DNA from: Bacteriovoracaceae bacterium
Lineage (GTDB): Bacteria > Bdellovibrionota > Bacteriovoracia > Bacteriovoracales > Bacteriovoracaceae
NCBI GenBank assembly: GCA_013141065.1
Contig: JABFRR010000001.1
Coordinates: forward strand, 1-64,000
Reading direction: 5' to 3'
DNA length: 64,000 nt
Shown: positions 50,472-63,724 of the stretch, piece by piece
Position numbering within the stretch: the first letter of the stretch is position 1
How the letters are laid out: every line of letters begins with the position of its first letter
Position numbers and translations under genes: made by a program
Notes under the pieces: model-generated
What the model saw: only the letters and a program-made list of their open reading frames with translations
Told to the model about the DNA's origin: nothing
The model's database searches: none

Positions 50472-51062
50472 TTAATTAGCACTGAAATCTTGAAAATTGA
50501 GAGTGATGGAAATAATTCGATCTCCTTTGGAGAGTTTATGTAAAATATCTAGGCCATCAACAACTTGGCCAAAGATAGTATTTTTTCCATCGAGGTGTGG
50601 AAGTGTAGTTAAGCTAATGTAAAACTGAGAATCAGCTGAATCTTTATTCGTTCCTCTTGCCATTCCCATTGTACCTTTTATGTGCTGGAGTTCATTAAAT
50701 TCAGCTTTAAGTTTGAAGCCACTTCCACCTGTGCCAGTACCAGTTGGGTCACCTGTTTGAATAATAAAATTTGGAATTGCTCTATTTATAAGAAGGCCGT
50801 CATAAAATTTACTTTGTATAAGTTGCATGATTCTTGCGACTGTTCGTGGTGCAGCTTTGGTGTAAAAACGAAAAACAATATCACCATGGACAGTTTTTAC
50901 GGTTGCTGAAGCAGTAGACAAACCACCAATATCTGTTTTTAATTTTTCGATATTGATCTCTTCACCGTTAGGACGAGAAATGATCTCAACCTTGTGTCCG
51001 CTCTTAGAACAACTGAAAAAACTTAATAAAAGAATGAAAAAATTTTTTTTTATAATGTGCAT
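50472..51062 (-). CDS. Cyclophilin-type peptidyl-prolyl isomerase, exported
   Basis: A 196-residue protein with a signal ending in FFSC (residues 15-18), a possible lipoprotein site. The cyclophilin fold spans 45-190: VKTVHGDIVFRFYTKAAPRTV, FYDGLLINRAIPNFIIQTGDPTGTGTGG (Arg replaced; catalytic region NRAIPNFIIQ), GTMGMARGTNKDSADSQFYISL and HLDGKNTIFGQVVDG. It should fold proteins in the envelope. It follows nothing closely and is minus-strand, divergent from the rRNA operon. Confidence 0.9.
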   Translation of the reverse strand: MHIIKKNFFILLLSFFSCSKSGHKVEIISRPNGEEINIEKLKTDIGGLSTASATVKTVHGDIVFRFYTKAAPRTVARIMQLIQSKFYDGLLINRAIPNFIIQTGDPTGTGTGGSGFKLKAEFNELQHIKGTMGMARGTNKDSADSQFYISLTTLPHLDGKNTIFGQVVDGLDILHKLSKGDRIISITLNFQDFSAN

Positions 51063-51164
51063 ATGTCGTCACGAGTTAAGCATTGATAATTAATATGAAT
51101 TATACCGATATCTGGTGCTCTAAAAAGTTTTTTTTATTTTTATTAATTAATTAGAAATAATAGG

Positions 51165-51193
51165 TTGACTTATCGATCAGGCTTTATTAAATT
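51165..51193 (+). promoter_or_regulatory. Probable rRNA operon promoter
   Basis: TTGACT (51165-51170) and TAAATT (51188-51193) are separated by 17 bp. AT-rich sequence lies upstream (51121-51160), like an UP element. The site lies about 70 bp before tRNA-Ala, the first RNA of the operon. Confidence 0.5.
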
Positions 51194-51261
51194 CTCCCTC
51201 ACGTTTGAAGCGAAAACTGATTAGCAAGCACTGTATCTTATAGTAATATATATAGATTAAT

Positions 51262-51337
51262 GGGCGTGTAGCTCAGCTGGGAGAGCATCTGCCTTGCACG
51301 CAGAGGGTCGCAGGTTCGATCCCTGTCATGTCCACCA
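51262..51337 (+). tRNA. tRNA-Ala (TGC)
   Basis: It has a 7-bp acceptor stem GGGCGTG/CATGTCC (one G-T pair), discriminator A and encoded CCA. The anticodon stem TCTGC/GCAGA encloses CTTGCAC with anticodon TGC. D and T arms are regular (TAGCTCAGCTGGGAGAGC, GGTTCGATCC). It lies before the 16S gene, not in the 16S-23S spacer. Confidence 0.95.
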
Positions 51338-51353
51338 TTTTTCCTTCAAGCAA

Positions 51354-51364
51354 CGTTCTTTAAA
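51354..51364 (+). promoter_or_regulatory. boxA-like antitermination element in the 16S leader
   Basis: CGTTCTTTAAAA resembles the boxA consensus TGCTCTTTAACA. It lies in the leader between tRNA-Ala and 16S, the position where the rRNA antitermination complex loads. Confidence 0.5.
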
Positions 51365-51404
51365 ATTCAAATAGAGTTAAAAGATTTGCAGCCGAAAGGT
51401 TGCG

Positions 51405-51432
51405 ATTCAAGATGAGAAAGGTCCCAAACAAA
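51405..51432 (+). other. 5' arm of the 16S processing stem
   Basis: TTCAAGATGAGAAAGG followed by TCCCAAACAAA is complementary to 53191-53224 downstream of 16S (GTTTGTTTGGGA then CCTTTCTC...TTGAA). The pair would form the RNase III stem that frees 16S. Confidence 0.65.
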
Positions 51433-51603
51433 AATATCTGACGTAACTATTCAGTCGATATCTAATTGTAGAAGTTGTAAAAAGTTGAAAATAATTTAGA
51501 TGCGATAAAAGTCGGAGTTAGAACTAGTGATAGTCTCTAATCAAAATGAATAGAACAATCCGTATAGTAATTCGTAAATTAATTTTGAAAAATTTTATAT
51601 TGA

Positions 51604-53153
<1,550 letters not shown>

Positions 53154-53190
53154 TAAAGGATCCAGTTCGTTAAGAACTTTATCCGGTCAA

Positions 53191-53224
53191 GTTTGTTTGG
53201 GAAACCTTTCTCTTTTTTGAATTT
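53191..53224 (+). other. 3' arm of the 16S processing stem
   Basis: This segment is the inverted complement of 51405-51432 (about 24 of 28 positions, with a small bulge). It lies in the 16S-23S spacer before tRNA-Ile. Confidence 0.6.
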
Positions 53225-53264
53225 CTTTATCTATAAGAAATATAATTTCATTTTTATAAAAATT

Positions 53265-53341
53265 GGGTTTGTAGCTCAGGTGGTTAGAGTACGTCCCTGA
53301 TAAGGACGGGGTCGCAAGTTCGAGTCTTGCCAGACCCACCA
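53265..53341 (+). tRNA. tRNA-Ile (GAT)
   Basis: Acceptor stem GGGTTTG/CAGACCC, encoded CCA, anticodon stem CGTCC/GGACG enclosing CTGATAA (anticodon GAT), T arm with GTTCGAG. It is the only tRNA in the 16S-23S spacer. Confidence 0.95.
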
Positions 53342-53355
53342 TTAACTATGAAATT

Positions 53356-53367
53356 TGCTCTTTAACA
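53356..53367 (+). promoter_or_regulatory. boxA antitermination element in the spacer
   Basis: TGCTCTTTAACA is the exact boxA consensus. It lies after tRNA-Ile and ahead of 23S, as in E. coli rrn operons. Confidence 0.8.
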
Positions 53368-53379
53368 TTGACATAACAG

Positions 53380-53408
53380 GATCAGATAGAAGACGAGAAC
53401 CCATGTAA
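53380..53408 (+). other. 5' arm of the 23S processing stem
   Basis: CAGATAGAAGACGAGAACC with CATGTAA pairs with 56400-56426 after 23S (TTACATGGGTTCTCA and TTATCTGG). The long stem brackets 23S and is the expected RNase III substrate. Confidence 0.75.
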
Positions 53409-53477
53409 GATATGACCGTAATGCAGTCATATTTTGTTTTTTTAAAAGTTTTTTTCAAAAAACTTAAACTATACAAG

Positions 53478-56394
<2,917 letters not shown>

Positions 56395-56399
56395 TTTGA

Positions 56400-56426
56400 T
56401 TACATGGGTTCTCATTTTATCTGGTC
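56400..56426 (+). other. 3' arm of the 23S processing stem
   Basis: TTACATGGGTTCTCATTTTA and the following TCTGGTC are the inverted complement of 53380-53408. Confidence 0.72.
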
Positions 56427-56532
56427 TTGTTTTGTGAATGTTAAAAATGTTCAAAATAGGAGTTGATTTATAGGTTCTGATAGGACTATAACCAGCTTCG
56501 AAATATATAATTTGTTAGAATATATCCAGTTT

Positions 56533-56648
<116 letters not shown>

Positions 56649-56660
56649 TCTTTATTTTTA

Positions 56661-56690
56661 AAAAGCCCAAGTTTATCTTGGGCTTTTTTT
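56661..56690 (+). terminator. rRNA operon terminator
   Basis: AAAAGCCCAAG-TTTATC-TTGGGCTTTTTTT is an ideal rho-independent terminator 13 bp after 5S and 36 bp before ftsK. Confidence 0.95.
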
Positions 56691-56725
56691 ATTCCCAAAG
56701 ATTTAACATCATGTAAAATTTAAGT

Positions 56726-59083
56726 ATGAATATAAAAATACTTAAATATGAACTCTTTTCTTTATTTTTCTTAACGGTAGTGACTTTGGTTGTCTTTTAT
56801 TACAAAGAGGCTTTACCAGACAGTTATTTATCAATTTCTTCGGCTAGGTCTAGCGGTTTTTTTGCCTATTATGGAACTAGTTTATTGAATTTCATTAATT
56901 ACTATTCAGGGCCGTGGGTTTTCATACCATGTGCTATCTTTACTTCATTCTATGTCTTAATCTTTTCTAAAAGGTCAGATTGGATTGATGTCTTCAACAT
57001 CTTCTTTTTATCAATATTTTCATTGCTCACAATTTATTATTTTCAACCAGCATTATTAGGTTTTGGACTTTATCAGTTTTTAAATACCTCAATTTCCGGA
57101 TTTTCAATGTTTGGCTTATGGATAAGCTCTTTAACTTTATTTCTCTGGGGAACTTTCAGAGGAGATTTTACGTCAACATTAAAGAATGCAGCTCTTGAGA
57201 TTAAAGAATTTAATTATCAGGAATCAACAGAAGCTGCTCGTGAAAAATGGCTTCAGTTAAAAAATAAATTTGCAAAAAATTCTAAGGATTCTAATGAATC
57301 TAAAGATTCTTTAGAAATTGAGCACTTTGGCAAAGATAATAAAGACGACTCTCAAGATAATCTTCAAGGAAAAAATATAGAATCAAGAGAAATTAATTCG
57401 AATAAGGTAGCTAAAGCAATATTATTACCAGATCTAACTGAGACTCAAAAGTTAGTGATTCCAGTAGTGGATGAAGAATTTGAAGTTACAGAAATAAGCT
57501 TTAATGAAGATGTTGATGAGGATGAATATGTAGATGAATCTGAAATTTCAACTTTTAAGACAAAAAATCTTCGGTCACATTCAATTAACGACGATGCGTA
57601 TTTCGATTTAGTTAAAATCTCTTCACATAAAAAACCAGATACGGGTTTTTCTCAACTAGAAGATAAGTATTTCTTAGATATCATTGCAAAGATTCAAGAT
57701 AAATTAGGACAGTTTAAAATTCAAGGGCAGATCATTAATGTCTTAAAAGGCCCAGTAGTCGATACTTTTGAGTGGGAGCTTGGTCCTGGTGAAAAAGTAG
57801 CAAGGCTTACTTCAATCGCAAACGATCTCTCGCTTGCACTTTCAGGTTCTCCGATTCGCATGGTGTATCCGTTAAAAGGCAGAACGACAGTGGGAATTGA
57901 AGTTCCACGTAATCCGCGTGACTTTATTTTCTTAGATGAAATTGTCCATTCAAAAGATTTTATTGAAACCAATCACCAACTGCCACTAGCAATGGGTAAA
58001 GATGCCTTTGGTGAACCAATGGTTACAGATCTTGCGACTATGCCTCACATGTTAGTTGCAGGATCAACAGGCGCTGGAAAGTCAGTTTTTATTAACTCCG
58101 TCTTAGTTTCGCTTTTAATTAAGAAATCACCTAGTCAAATGAAGTTAATTCTTATCGATCCAAAGCAACTTGAGTTGGCACTTTATTCAAAACTTCCCCA
58201 CTTGTTAATGCCGGTTATTGTCGAGCCAAAAACAGCAACCACGGCACTTTTATGGGCCTGTCAAGAAATGGATAGACGTTATTCAATTATGTCTGAATGT
58301 GGAGTGAGAAACGTTGAGAGTTTTAATCATAAACTAAAAAGCGCAACACCTGCTTCAATGGATAAAATTAGAAAGTATTATGACTATGCAAGTGAAGACA
58401 CTTATTCACTTCCATTAATTGTTATTATTGTAGATGAGTTTGCAGATTTAATTTTATCAGCAAAAGGTAAAGAAATTGAAATTCACATCAATCGATTAGC
58501 TGCTAAAGCCAGAGCATCAGGAATTCATTTAATTGTAGCTACTCAGAGGCCTTCAGTAGATGTCATTACCGGGGTTATTAAGTCGAATTTTCCTACGCGA
58601 GTTTCATTTAGAGTGACTAGCTCCACAGACTCTCGAACTATTTTAAATGCAATGGGTGCAGAAAAACTTCTTGGAAAAGGGGACATGCTCTTCAAACAAG
58701 GCGTAGATACTACCCGCATTCATTCGGCTTACATAGAAGAAGAAGAAATTGAACTTCTGACGGCAAAGCTTTCAGAAATGGCACCGTCATTTGATCCAGC
58801 TGTTATGGAATTTTTAGAAAACGGTGGAGAAGAAGAAGCCGCGTCAACTATATCGGCCAGAGATGCAGACCTTTCTGGTGGAAAAGATGACAAATATGAA
58901 GACGCCGTAAGAGTTGTTATTGAACACAAAGCAGCGAGTGCCTCACTACTTCAACGAAGACTTGGTGTGGGATATAACAGGGCAGCAAATCTCATAGAGG
59001 AGATGGAGGCGCAAGGTGTCGTAGGTCCCGCTCAAGGCTCAAAACCGCGGAAGGTTTTAATGGGTTCTGAATCGCTGACTTAA
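56726..59083 (+). CDS. ftsK: DNA translocase FtsK/SpoIIIE
   Basis: A 785-residue septal DNA pump. Four hydrophobic segments in the first 150 residues, an acidic linker (about 185-280, for example EDVDEDEYVDESEIS) and the motor. Walker A AGSTGAGKSVF near residue 446, Walker B LIVIIVDEFADLI, and the RAKARASGIHLIVATQRPS segment. The gamma winged helix near the end (ASLLQRRLGVGYNRAANLIEEM) reads KOPS sites. It starts at ATG 56726 just after the rRNA terminator. FtsK is shorter than in E. coli (1329) because the linker is short. Confidence 0.95.
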   Translation: MNIKILKYELFSLFFLTVVTLVVFYYKEALPDSYLSISSARSSGFFAYYGTSLLNFINYYSGPWVFIPCAIFTSFYVLIFSKRSDWIDVFNIFFLSIFSLLTIYYFQPALLGFGLYQFLNTSISGFSMFGLWISSLTLFLWGTFRGDFTSTLKNAALEIKEFNYQESTEAAREKWLQLKNKFAKNSKDSNESKDSLEIEHFGKDNKDDSQDNLQGKNIESREINSNKVAKAILLPDLTETQKLVIPVVDEEFEVTEISFNEDVDEDEYVDESEISTFKTKNLRSHSINDDAYFDLVKISSHKKPDTGFSQLEDKYFLDIIAKIQDKLGQFKIQGQIINVLKGPVVDTFEWELGPGEKVARLTSIANDLSLALSGSPIRMVYPLKGRTTVGIEVPRNPRDFIFLDEIVHSKDFIETNHQLPLAMGKDAFGEPMVTDLATMPHMLVAGSTGAGKSVFINSVLVSLLIKKSPSQMKLILIDPKQLELALYSKLPHLLMPVIVEPKTATTALLWACQEMDRRYSIMSECGVRNVESFNHKLKSATPASMDKIRKYYDYASEDTYSLPLIVIIVDEFADLILSAKGKEIEIHINRLAAKARASGIHLIVATQRPSVDVITGVIKSNFPTRVSFRVTSSTDSRTILNAMGAEKLLGKGDMLFKQGVDTTRIHSAYIEEEEIELLTAKLSEMAPSFDPAVMEFLENGGEEEAASTISARDADLSGGKDDKYEDAVRVVIEHKAASASLLQRRLGVGYNRAANLIEEMEAQGVVGPAQGSKPRKVLMGSESLT

Positions 59084-59116
59084 GCACTTTTTCCCTATGA
59101 AACTCCAGCATTATTC

Positions 59117-59145
59117 TTGCTAAAACTTAGAGGGATGTGTTATCA
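59117..59145 (+). promoter_or_regulatory. Possible rpsB promoter
   Basis: TTGCTA (59117-59122) and TTATCA (59140-59145) with a 17-bp spacer, about 100 bp before the rpsB ATG. The leader that follows (59146-59245) would be long enough for S2 autogenous control, but I see no clear structure. Confidence 0.4.
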
Positions 59146-59245
59146 CCTTATCTCATTAATAATTTCAGTTGTCTGAAATGTTGGTCCACCAATTTGTAAT
59201 GGAAAAAGTGGCTCACAGACAATTCGATAAACCAACGGAGTATCT

Positions 59246-60040
59246 ATGTCAGAATTGAACTTAAAAAGCCTTTTAGAGGCAGGCGCACACTTTGGTCACC
59301 AGACTGAAAAGTGGAATCCAAAAATGAAGAAGTATGTTTTCGGTGAAAAAAACGGAATCTACATTATCGACCTTGCTAAAACTATTCCATTAGCAAAAGA
59401 AGCTTACGATTTCCTTAAAAAAACTGCTAGCGAAGGCAAGCCAGTTCTTTTCGTAGGAACAAAAAGACAAGCAGCAGAAGTTGTAAAAGCAGCAGCTATC
59501 GACTGTGGAGCTAACTTTGTAACTTCAAGATGGTTAGGTGGAATGCTTACGAACTACAAAACTGTAGCTCTTTCAATTGATAAAATTCGCAAAGTCGAAA
59601 AAATGAAAGAAACTGGAGACTTTGGTCTTCTTACAAAAAAAGAAAGAATCAACATTGAAAAAGAAGTTATCAAGTTAGAAAAAGTTCTTGGTGGGATTAA
59701 AGAAATGAGAAAGCTTCCAGGAGCTCTTTTTGTTATCGATCCTAACAATGAAAGAATCGCTATTCTTGAAGCAAACAACTTAGGAATTCCTGTTGTTGCT
59801 ATCACAGATACAAACTGTGATCCAACTGGTGTTGATTATGTTGTTCCAGGAAACGACGATGCTATTAAATCAGTATCAATGTTTACTGAATATTTTGCAA
59901 ACTCAGTTTCTGAAGGAATTAACCTTGCTAAGAAAAATAACAAGCTTGAAAAACCAAAAGATTCTTCACGTGATATCGCTCTTGAAAAAGAAATCATCAG
60001 CAAATATGAAAATGATATCGATCTAGTTGGCGAAGAATAA
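59246..60040 (+). CDS. rpsB: 30S ribosomal protein S2
   Basis: A 264-residue S2 protein of the small-subunit head. LLEAGAHFGHQTEKWNPKMKKYVFG, IIDLAKT, VGTKRQA, RWLGGMLTN and GIPVVAITDTNCDP are typical. AACGGAGTATCT supports the ATG. It starts the conserved block rpsB-tsf-pyrH-frr. Confidence 0.98.
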   Translation: MSELNLKSLLEAGAHFGHQTEKWNPKMKKYVFGEKNGIYIIDLAKTIPLAKEAYDFLKKTASEGKPVLFVGTKRQAAEVVKAAAIDCGANFVTSRWLGGMLTNYKTVALSIDKIRKVEKMKETGDFGLLTKKERINIEKEVIKLEKVLGGIKEMRKLPGALFVIDPNNERIAILEANNLGIPVVAITDTNCDPTGVDYVVPGNDDAIKSVSMFTEYFANSVSEGINLAKKNNKLEKPKDSSRDIALEKEIISKYENDIDLVGEE

Positions 60041-60074
60041 GACTTACTTTTTATTTAAACGATAAGGAAAATAT

Positions 60075-60731
60075 ATGACTCAAATTACTGCAAAGCTTGT
60101 ATCTGAATTAAGAGAAAAAACTGGTGCTGGAATGATGGACTGTAAAAAAGCGCTTGGGGAAACGAGTGGTGACCTTGAAAAAGCGATCGACTTCCTAAGA
60201 CAAAAAGGTCTAGCAGCTGCTCAGAAAAAACAATCTCGTATTGCAGCTGAAGGTGCAATTGGTTCATACATCCACGGTGGAAAACTTGGAGTTATGGTAG
60301 AAATCAACTGTGAAACAGACTTCGTAGCAAAATCAGAAGACTTCCAAACTTTCGTAAAAGACGTAGCTATGCATGTAGCTGCTGCTGATCCAAAATTTGT
60401 AAGAAGCACTGAAATGGACCAAGCTTTTGTTGATAGAGAAGTGGCAATTTACACTGCTCAGTTAAAAGAAGAAGGGAAACCAGAAAACATGATCCCAAAA
60501 ATTGTAGAAGGAAAAGTGAAGAAGCTGGCTTCGGAAGTTTGTCTTCTTGACCAAAAATTCATCAAGAACCCTGACATCACAGTTCAGGATTTAATCAATG
60601 AACTCACTATTAAAGTTGGAGAAAAAATCGACGTAAGAAGATTTGTAAAATTCAACCTTGGAGAAGGTATTGAGAAAAAAGTAGATGACTTCGCTGCAGA
60701 AGTTGCTGCTATGACTGGTGGAAAACAGTAA
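60075..60731 (+). CDS. tsf: Elongation factor Ts
   Basis: A 218-residue EF-Tu nucleotide-exchange factor. The N-terminal UBA-like domain (LVSELREKTGAGMMDCKKAL) and the AEGAIGSYIHGGKLGVMVEINCETDFVA core, with the TDFV contact to EF-Tu, are seen. It is shorter than the E. coli protein (283) and ends with VDDFAAEVAAMTG, like other compact Ts. 34 bp after rpsB; AAGGAAA before the ATG. A terminator follows. Confidence 0.97.
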   Translation: MTQITAKLVSELREKTGAGMMDCKKALGETSGDLEKAIDFLRQKGLAAAQKKQSRIAAEGAIGSYIHGGKLGVMVEINCETDFVAKSEDFQTFVKDVAMHVAAADPKFVRSTEMDQAFVDREVAIYTAQLKEEGKPENMIPKIVEGKVKKLASEVCLLDQKFIKNPDITVQDLINELTIKVGEKIDVRRFVKFNLGEGIEKKVDDFAAEVAAMTGGKQ

Positions 60732-60751
60732 TTAAGAATTTTTAGTATCAC

Positions 60752-60780
60752 AAAGGGGCTTTTTAAAGGCCCCTTTTTTT
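60752..60780 (+). terminator. Terminator between tsf and pyrH
   Basis: AAAGGGGC...GCCCCTTTTTTTT is a GC-rich stem with a long T tract. It should end or attenuate the rpsB-tsf message before pyrH. Confidence 0.85.
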
Positions 60781-60802
60781 TATCATCAATCAAGGAACAT
60801 GA

Positions 60803-61513
60803 ATGAAATACTCTCGAATATTGCTTAAACTCTCTGGAGAGGCACTCGCTGGAGACCAAGGACATGGAATTTCTCCTGATGTTTTAAATACCATTGCTGC
60901 TGAAGTTAAAGAACTCCTTGTGATGGGAGTGGAAATCGCGATCGTTATTGGTGGAGGAAATATTCACCGTGGTGTTGCTGGTGCAACTAAAGGGATGGAT
61001 AGAACGACTTCAGATCACATGGGAATGCTAGCCACTGTGATTAACTCACTAGCACTTCAAGATAGTTTAGAAAGACATGATATCAATACACGAGTTCTTA
61101 CTGCTATTGATATGCAAGAAATTGCAGAGCCTTATATTAGAAGACGTGCGGTTCGCCATCTTGAAAAAAAGCGAGTAGTTATTTTTGCTGCTGGAACAGG
61201 GAACCCTTATTTTACGACCGATACCGCTGCGGCGCTTCGTGCGAATGAGATTGACGCACAGGTGATAATGAAAGCAACAAAAGTGGATGGAATATATAAT
61301 AAAGATCCAATGAAGTTTAAAGATGCTGTAAAAATTGATAAGCTAAAATTTATCGATGTATTAAATCAGGGCTTAGCAGTCATGGACTCTACAGCGATAA
61401 GCCTTTCCATGGACAATGAAATTGATATTCTTGTGTTCAATATGTTTGAAAAAGGAAATATTAAGAGAGCTGTTCTAGGTGAAAATATTGGCACAATTGT
61501 AACGAATAAATAA
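60803..61513 (+). CDS. pyrH: Uridylate kinase
   Basis: A 236-residue UMP kinase of the amino-acid-kinase fold: [58 protein letters not shown] and [11 protein letters not shown]. It phosphorylates UMP to UDP. ATCAAGGAACATGA gives a fair ribosome-binding site. It begins 72 bp after tsf beyond the terminator, so it may have its own promoter or rely on read-through. Confidence 0.97.
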   Translation: MKYSRILLKLSGEALAGDQGHGISPDVLNTIAAEVKELLVMGVEIAIVIGGGNIHRGVAGATKGMDRTTSDHMGMLATVINSLALQDSLERHDINTRVLTAIDMQEIAEPYIRRRAVRHLEKKRVVIFAAGTGNPYFTTDTAAALRANEIDAQVIMKATKVDGIYNKDPMKFKDAVKIDKLKFIDVLNQGLAVMDSTAISLSMDNEIDILVFNMFEKGNIKRAVLGENIGTIVTNK

Positions 61514-61537
61514 TTTTTTTAAAAAGGGGATCTCATT

Positions 61538-62095
61538 ATGATGAACGAAACTAAAACATCATTAAATGATTCAATGAAAAAAGCAGTTGATTCACTTAAG
61601 CATCAACTAACTAAAGTCCGTACGGGAAGAGCTTCGGCTTCGATTCTTGATGGAGTTCAAGTTGATTACTATGGATCAATGAGTCCGATTTCTCAATTAG
61701 GACAAATTAGTACTCCTGAAGCACGTTTACTTCAAATACAGCCTTTTGATAAAACAATGATTGCTGCAATCGAAAAAGCAATTTTTGGAGCGAATCTTGG
61801 AGTAACTCCAACAAATGATGGAAACTTTGTTCGTTTAAATTTTCCTTCACTTACTGAAGATAAAAGAAAAGATATCGCTAAAGAAATTAAAAAAATTGGC
61901 GAAGATGCAAAAGTCGTTTTGAGAAACTTAAGACGTGATCAAAATGAACTAGTGAAAAAAGCAGAAAAAGATAAGACGATTTCAGAAGATGATTCTAAAA
62001 AAGTACAAACTGAAATTCAGAATATCACTGACAAGTATACCAAAGAAGTAGACACAGTTATTACCAATAAAGAAAAAGAAGTATTAGCAGTTTAA
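61538..62095 (+). CDS. frr: Ribosome recycling factor
   Basis: A 185-residue factor that splits terminated ribosomes with EF-G. KAVDSLKHQLTKVRTGRAS, VDYYGSMSPISQLGQIS, LLQIQPFD and LRNLRRDQNELVKKAEKD are the family marks. AAAAGGGGATCTCATT before the ATG is a good ribosome-binding site; a second ATG follows at once. Confidence 0.97.
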   Translation: MMNETKTSLNDSMKKAVDSLKHQLTKVRTGRASASILDGVQVDYYGSMSPISQLGQISTPEARLLQIQPFDKTMIAAIEKAIFGANLGVTPTNDGNFVRLNFPSLTEDKRKDIAKEIKKIGEDAKVVLRNLRRDQNELVKKAEKDKTISEDDSKKVQTEIQNITDKYTKEVDTVITNKEKEVLAV

Positions 62096-62101
62096 TTGGG
62101 T

Positions 62102-62878
62102 ATGAGTTTGGAAAATCTTCAACACAACATTAATCATGTCGCTATAATTATGGATGGCAATGGTCGTTGGGCTAAGATGCGCTCTCATCCGAGAGTGTGG
62201 GGACATGTTCGTGGAACTTCTGTGGTTTCAGATATAGTTCAAGAAGCAGATGATTTGAAAATCAAGTCCCTTACAATGTATGCTTTTTCATCTGAGAATT
62301 GGAGTCGGCCGCAAACTGAAGTTCGTGTGCTTTTTAATTTACTCTATAAATTCTTACGTAAAGAACGTGAGCGAATTTTAAAAAACAATATACGCTTTCG
62401 CATAATGGGAGATGTAACAAATCTGCCAGTGCAAACTCAAACTTTGATTTCGCAGCTCGAACAAGAAACTTTTTACAATACAGGACTCAATTTAACGTTC
62501 GCGTTTGGCTACGGCGGAAGAGCAGAGATAGCATTTGCGATTAATAAGTTTATTGCAGAAAATCCTGGAAAAAAAATTACAGATGAGGACCTAAGTTCAA
62601 ATCTTATGATTCCAGAACTTGGGGATGTCGATTTACTTATTCGTACAGGTGGAGATCATAGAGTTTCAAATTTTATGCTGTGGCAAATTGCCTATGCTGA
62701 GATGTTTTTTACTGATACAAAATGGCCTGATTTTACAGTAACAGAATTTAGGTACATCATAGAGCAAATTTCAAAAAGAGAAAGAAGATTTGGTGCGATC
62801 TCGGCGACTGACAATTTGGCGAGCAACATCATCATAGCTCGGGAAAATCAAAAAATTATTAGAGTTCAAGATGTCTAA
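62102..62878 (+). CDS. uppS: Isoprenyl transferase (undecaprenyl pyrophosphate synthase)
   Basis: A 258-residue cis-prenyltransferase that makes the C55 lipid carrier for peptidoglycan. HVAIIMDGNGRWAKMR carries the catalytic Asp, followed by RGTSVV, LTMYAFSSENWSRP, FAFGYGGRAEI and DVDLLIRTGGDHRVSNFMLWQIAYAE. A TTG start at 62096 is possible, but ATG 62102 is more natural. It nearly abuts frr and overlaps cdsA by 8 bp. Confidence 0.96.
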   Translation: MSLENLQHNINHVAIIMDGNGRWAKMRSHPRVWGHVRGTSVVSDIVQEADDLKIKSLTMYAFSSENWSRPQTEVRVLFNLLYKFLRKERERILKNNIRFRIMGDVTNLPVQTQTLISQLEQETFYNTGLNLTFAFGYGGRAEIAFAINKFIAENPGKKITDEDLSSNLMIPELGDVDLLIRTGGDHRVSNFMLWQIAYAEMFFTDTKWPDFTVTEFRYIIEQISKRERRFGAISATDNLASNIIIARENQKIIRVQDV

Positions 62879-63686
62879 TACCAAAGCACGAGTTATTTCG
62901 GCTTTAGTAATGGCATTTCTTGTGGTGTTGGCCGTTTATCTTGGAAAATGGGCGACCATCATTGCAATTTTTATTGCAGGTGTATTGAGCATAGATGAAA
63001 TTTTAATCAATTTTTCGAGAGTAAATCGCAGTGATTTTATCTATAAATATGTTTTAACTTTTTTTGCCATTCTCTATTTCGGAGTTAATGGGATTAGTAC
63101 TCAGTTTACGTTAAGTCTGTTTACGATTGCAGCACTTTGTCTGAACTTATTTTTGATTTATTATTTATTTAAAATACCGTTGAATGATCATTTCATGAAA
63201 AATAGCACGATAAAACATCCGGGATTAATTGCAACTCTAATTATTCTCCCACTTCTTTCTTTTGGGATTCATTTTAACGGAGATTATTGGAGACAGATTT
63301 TAGCAATACTTCTTATTGTCACTTTTGGAATGGATACTGGTGCGTGGTTTTTTGGAAAAAATTTTGGGAAAACAAAATTATGGCCATCAGTAAGCCCTAA
63401 GAAAACGGTTGAAGGTTTATTTGGTGGGATGTTTATTTCGGGATTAGCTGGTTCACTCTTGTGGTGGAGTTTGTTCGACGAATCAAGATGGTATTACTCT
63501 GTTATTTTTGCCCTTTGCGGCGGTATCTCTCAACTAGGTGATTTAGTTCAATCTAAACTAAAAAGAGAATTTGAAATCAAAGACAGTTCCAACCTCATTC
63601 CTGGTCACGGTGGAGTTTATGATCGTATAGACAGTCTTATCTTTTTATCGCCTTTTTTCGTGATTGTTGTAAAATACTTAGGGTAG
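62871..63686 (+). CDS. cdsA: Phosphatidate cytidylyltransferase
   Basis: A 271-residue, about eight-span membrane enzyme that makes CDP-diacylglycerol, the precursor of phospholipids. The family end-signature is seen in KTVEGLFGGMFISGLAG and the C-terminal S-K-R-x-KD region QSKLKREFEIKDSSNLIPGHGGVYDRIDSLIF. It overlaps uppS by 8 bp and is followed by rseP after 38 bp, the usual order. Confidence 0.96.
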   Translation: MSNTKARVISALVMAFLVVLAVYLGKWATIIAIFIAGVLSIDEILINFSRVNRSDFIYKYVLTFFAILYFGVNGISTQFTLSLFTIAALCLNLFLIYYLFKIPLNDHFMKNSTIKHPGLIATLIILPLLSFGIHFNGDYWRQILAILLIVTFGMDTGAWFFGKNFGKTKLWPSVSPKKTVEGLFGGMFISGLAGSLLWWSLFDESRWYYSVIFALCGGISQLGDLVQSKLKREFEIKDSSNLIPGHGGVYDRIDSLIFLSPFFVIVVKYLG

Positions 63687-63724
63687 TAAACTCAAGGTAC
63701 AATTCGGAATATTAAGAGGCATAT